NCBI GenBank assembly: GCA_946479615.1
Contig: CAMLGR010000051.1
Coordinates: 1 to 26,933 of the forward strand
Reading direction: 5' to 3'
DNA length: 26,933 nucleotides
Origin: an uncultured Bacteroidota bacterium
GTDB lineage: Bacteria; Bacteroidota; Bacteroidia; Chitinophagales; Chitinophagaceae
Positions 25,201 to 26,933 of this stretch are shown piece after piece. Position numbers and translations under genes: made by a program. How positions within the stretch are numbered: the first letter of the stretch is position 1; each line of letters starts with the position of its first letter. The notes below the pieces were generated by a model, which ran no database searches, was not told the origin of the DNA, and saw only the letters and a program-made list of their open reading frames with translations.

Positions 25201-26933
25201 TAGCCGGGAACGGGGATTATGCCGGATATGTGGGCACTGCCAATGCGGGGGATGATGATGCCGCTACTGCACAAACCAACCTGGACAGGTTCCTCATGGA
25301 AAACTGCAGAGCTTATGCAGAAAAATGGTGGCAGGAGCTGGCTCCCTGTCATTATACTGCGGAAGATTCTGCCTGGGTCATATCAAGACTGATACAGGTT
25401 GCATATGAAGGAGCTGACCAGGATCATCCGTTTGGATCCAGTACAGTAAAGCCTTCGAGTACCTATATGTACAAAAGCTTTGATGATGTGATCAATGCCC
25501 GTCGTGATATGGTGGGGGGAGAAGACATGCTTGCCTGCAACGGATATCTGATCACCAATCCCAAACCATACGATCAGCCGGGCATCATCATCAACAAACC
25601 ATTGATCACTGGGCCGGATAGCTGCTCCTGCAGCCGGATCAATACTATTTACAACCAGTTCATCGCAGATTCTTCGCGCTATCATAGTTTCAGTAATTAT
25701 ATGCAGCAGGTGCAGGGAACTACGATTACCGAATCTGCACTCGATACCTTGCGCAGTCTCTGCAGTCCCGGAAATACCTGCACCTATCTTTCTCAACCTG
25801 TTTTATTACCGCCGTCACTGCAATGCGGGGCAGGCAACAGTTGTACCAACTGCGTAGTGGTACGGGCATTGTATGATTCTTTCTATGCGAGGTTCGACAC
25901 ACTACCTTCCTATGCTGACACCAATGCGGTGCAGATCAATATCAACCTGCTGTTCGAACATTATATGAATGCGCACCTGGGATTCAGTAAACGGTATACC
26001 GATTACCTGGACTTCCTGCAAACCTGCGATACGGCGGATGTGGTTCCCTGCCATGATTCTACCAACTGGATCGTATACAATCCCGGTGCAGATCTTGAGA
26101 TCACTGCCGACATGTATGATAGTTCCGCTAACAATATAGCAGCGGTCAGCAGTTTTATCTATGATGATCTTTTTCATAGTCCCGTGGCCAGCCAGGCCAG
26201 CCATTATGTGCTGGTCAATAAAAAAGACAGTGTTGATGCCAGCGGTCATGATGTGCTGATGCAATGGAGGGTAAAGCCTTCATCTGTATCAGTCATGATC
26301 AATCCCTTTGCCAAAAGGGGATCAGTTAACTTTTACCTGGGTGCGCAATGGACAAGAGATCCATCGGATACCAGCTGGTGGATCGGCAAAACATTCATGA
26401 AGCAACAGGAAGGGAACTTTATCAAAGGCATGGGTCTTTCCTCCAACGACAGCTCATTAAGAGCGGATTGGGTAAAGATCACCGATACGCTTACGGGTGA
26501 CACCCTGTATCTCGAAGAATTTGCACTTAATTCCGGTGGTTGCGGGCCCTTCCTTTGTGGTCAGCAGGCGGCAGACAGCGTGGTCATCCTGAACATGAAA
26601 CCCTGCGCCGATACCAGTTTCAATGCACAGGTGGCGGCGGGCTTCCTGTTCGATATCTACCGGAAAAAATTAAAAGGTGAATTTGAAAAAGCCTATACGA
26701 AAAAATGTCTGGATGCGGGCAAACTGGAAAGCTTTACGGTGCGGCACCCGGTAGTGGAATATCACTACACCTTATATTATTATGACCAGGCGGGCAATCT
26801 TATTAAAACGGTGCCACCGGAAGGGGTGGACCTGAAACGCGATAGTGTATGGCTGGATGAAGTAGCGGCGGACCGCGCTGCTGGAGAGCGTGAAGTGCCG
26901 GAACACCGGCTGGCGACGACCTACCGTTACAAC
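22212..26933 (+). CDS. Rhs-family giant protein, N-terminal 1574 residues (partial)
   Basis: The frame is open from the ATG at 22212 to the end of the window and continues beyond it. The signal peptide is MHLNHRKIFVVVLLILGCFG...TYAQ. Residues about 185-280 look FN3-like (GELIVSWEALLNVPLYELEW). Residues 304-361 (NWQATTSFAEEGKRKSVVQY, YDNQGRPVIQVLPAPT) resemble the DUF6443-type start of Bacteroidota Rhs proteins, and SVSYVDMHGRTVATAL is a degenerate YD-like unit. A region of about 1000 residues rich in cysteine follows, including ETPVCYDCLYDLTITISDNC and a cluster near 1182-1218. At about 1521-1540, YYYDQAGNLIKTVPPEGVDL is the first clear YD-repeat, so the Rhs cage proper lies outside the window. 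Known relatives end in a variable, often toxic, C-terminal domain; none can be seen here. It is cotranscribed with the 236-aa gene nine bases upstream. Confidence 0.88.
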   Translation, partial: MHLNHRKIFVVVLLILGCFGTRLNTYAQRQPVITAMPLTGDSIKAGKTLVANDTAYFDAELQATIAQTKSIDNILSLRINEFTGKVFPDTFHAEVQVRVHYMITEEDTGSVYDTLELFYSKDHPYNTRAIKFHKDFHSINAEVVHVSITGAPDSTLKLLVLENMMVIERYFNTTCDAVASVSMDSSVARTEGELIVSWEALLNVPLYELEWTYIDSSALDAGNYSTDGEPDASLIFKNNGTRVQVSGTTYRIPLLYDGHGHLFFRVRSLQSAPDNEIIPGAWSSAVGEEGLGDYEFSGHERGLNWQATTSFAEEGKRKSVVQYYDGSLKARQTVTKDNTTNRTIVAETLYDNQGRPVIQVLPAPTLDSLIKFNASFNIRGINSAEYDKGVYDTLIADNEFCSAAADSMSSTSGAANYYSPLNPLVQTASPDYAHQFVPNAFGFPFTETRYTRDNTGRIDRQSGVGIDFRIGTGHETKYYYGSPTQRELDALFGTEAGDASHYEKNMVRDANGQYSVSYVDMHGRTVATALTGDSTSGMQRLASYDSIQQTDNLLTPVNNVIKETSINSSSSILVPVKGTYTFNYSVSPESLSLADCNETPVCYDCLYDLTITISDNCDNQQFGGTPKKITLSNFSLFKEDGVSWNIDTTCAAVANTIDTSFSVLLEEGSYDVSKVLSISKEGLQYYRDSVFIPRNTCTSYQQLYLEMLDSLRNRIDCTPDSIITNLATAYRDQMLADMTPTTGQYADTALATHLYSIFDGDGAGHFNYQLVPGDYKDEDGNSEAISPKQMTPEDFIANFRDSWAETLLPLHPEYPLLQEYEKLKSAYTWESDFFTTQTYAEAVAKGYLNPTGSVTAPASNFTVSGKTDSLFYSLNNAYGSSVVTAARQALDDSLFHYIKRKDTPEFYTLWGTVTGIVKCGNSDSTCYDTWNEVDNAFDTESLCEADLDQAWRLFRGQYLHFREQWINNYLRTRSGIYAENLDQNSTPVFPDMNTTAIAGNGDYAGYVGTANAGDDDAATAQTNLDRFLMENCRAYAEKWWQELAPCHYTAEDSAWVISRLIQVAYEGADQDHPFGSSTVKPSSTYMYKSFDDVINARRDMVGGEDMLACNGYLITNPKPYDQPGIIINKPLITGPDSCSCSRINTIYNQFIADSSRYHSFSNYMQQVQGTTITESALDTLRSLCSPGNTCTYLSQPVLLPPSLQCGAGNSCTNCVVVRALYDSFYARFDTLPSYADTNAVQININLLFEHYMNAHLGFSKRYTDYLDFLQTCDTADVVPCHDSTNWIVYNPGADLEITADMYDSSANNIAAVSSFIYDDLFHSPVASQASHYVLVNKKDSVDASGHDVLMQWRVKPSSVSVMINPFAKRGSVNFYLGAQWTRDPSDTSWWIGKTFMKQQEGNFIKGMGLSSNDSSLRADWVKITDTLTGDTLYLEEFALNSGGCGPFLCGQQAADSVVILNMKPCADTSFNAQVAAGFLFDIYRKKLKGEFEKAYTKKCLDAGKLESFTVRHPVVEYHYTLYYYDQAGNLIKTVPPEGVDLKRDSVWLDEVAADRAAGEREVPEHRLATTYRYN

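Overview
The window comes from a Bacteroidota genome, most likely a member of the Chitinophagales. The grounds are moderate GC, start codons without Shine-Dalgarno sequences, many Sec or lipoprotein signal peptides, a DUF2911 gene, and very large Rhs/SpvB-like surface proteins of the kind common in that group. This placement is inferred from gene content, not from a marker gene. All real genes read on the + strand.

Left part (1-7490) is a sugar-use remnant. It opens with the C-terminus of an MFS sugar porter. Next come a GH2-type glycoside hydrolase lipoprotein (293-3151) and a secreted GH35 beta-galactosidase (3480-5936). A broken second MFS sugar porter begins two bases after the GH35 stop; it has lost most of its middle and carries frameshifts. 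It is joined to what looks like the DNA-binding (LytTR) end of a response regulator. After a palindromic element comes a DUF2911 gene that ends in a textbook intrinsic terminator (7460-7487).

Right part (7768-26933) is a run of six co-oriented genes for exported proteins. They are a predicted outer-membrane barrel protein with a helical middle (735 aa), a fibre-like protein with exact 16-residue repeats (784 aa), an FN3-like surface protein (373 aa), a 2520-aa SpvB/Rhs-like giant carrying a PA14 domain, a 236-aa secreted protein of unknown fold, and the first 1574 residues of a cysteine-rich Rhs-family protein that leaves the window just after its first YD-repeat. This layout suggests a cell-surface Rhs (polymorphic-toxin-like or adhesive) assembly. 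The assembly itself is an inference; no toxin tip or immunity gene is inside the window.

Two intercistronic spacers in this cluster (10014-10129 and 21330-21450) hold long inverted repeats built from tandem CCTATGT-like heptamers around a 36-nt core. The core is 35/36 identical between the two copies, which lie in opposite orientation. They bracket the fibre, FN3-like and giant-protein genes. A related but more degenerate palindrome lies before the DUF2911 gene. No tRNA, rRNA, CRISPR array, intact transposase or SusC/SusD pair was seen.
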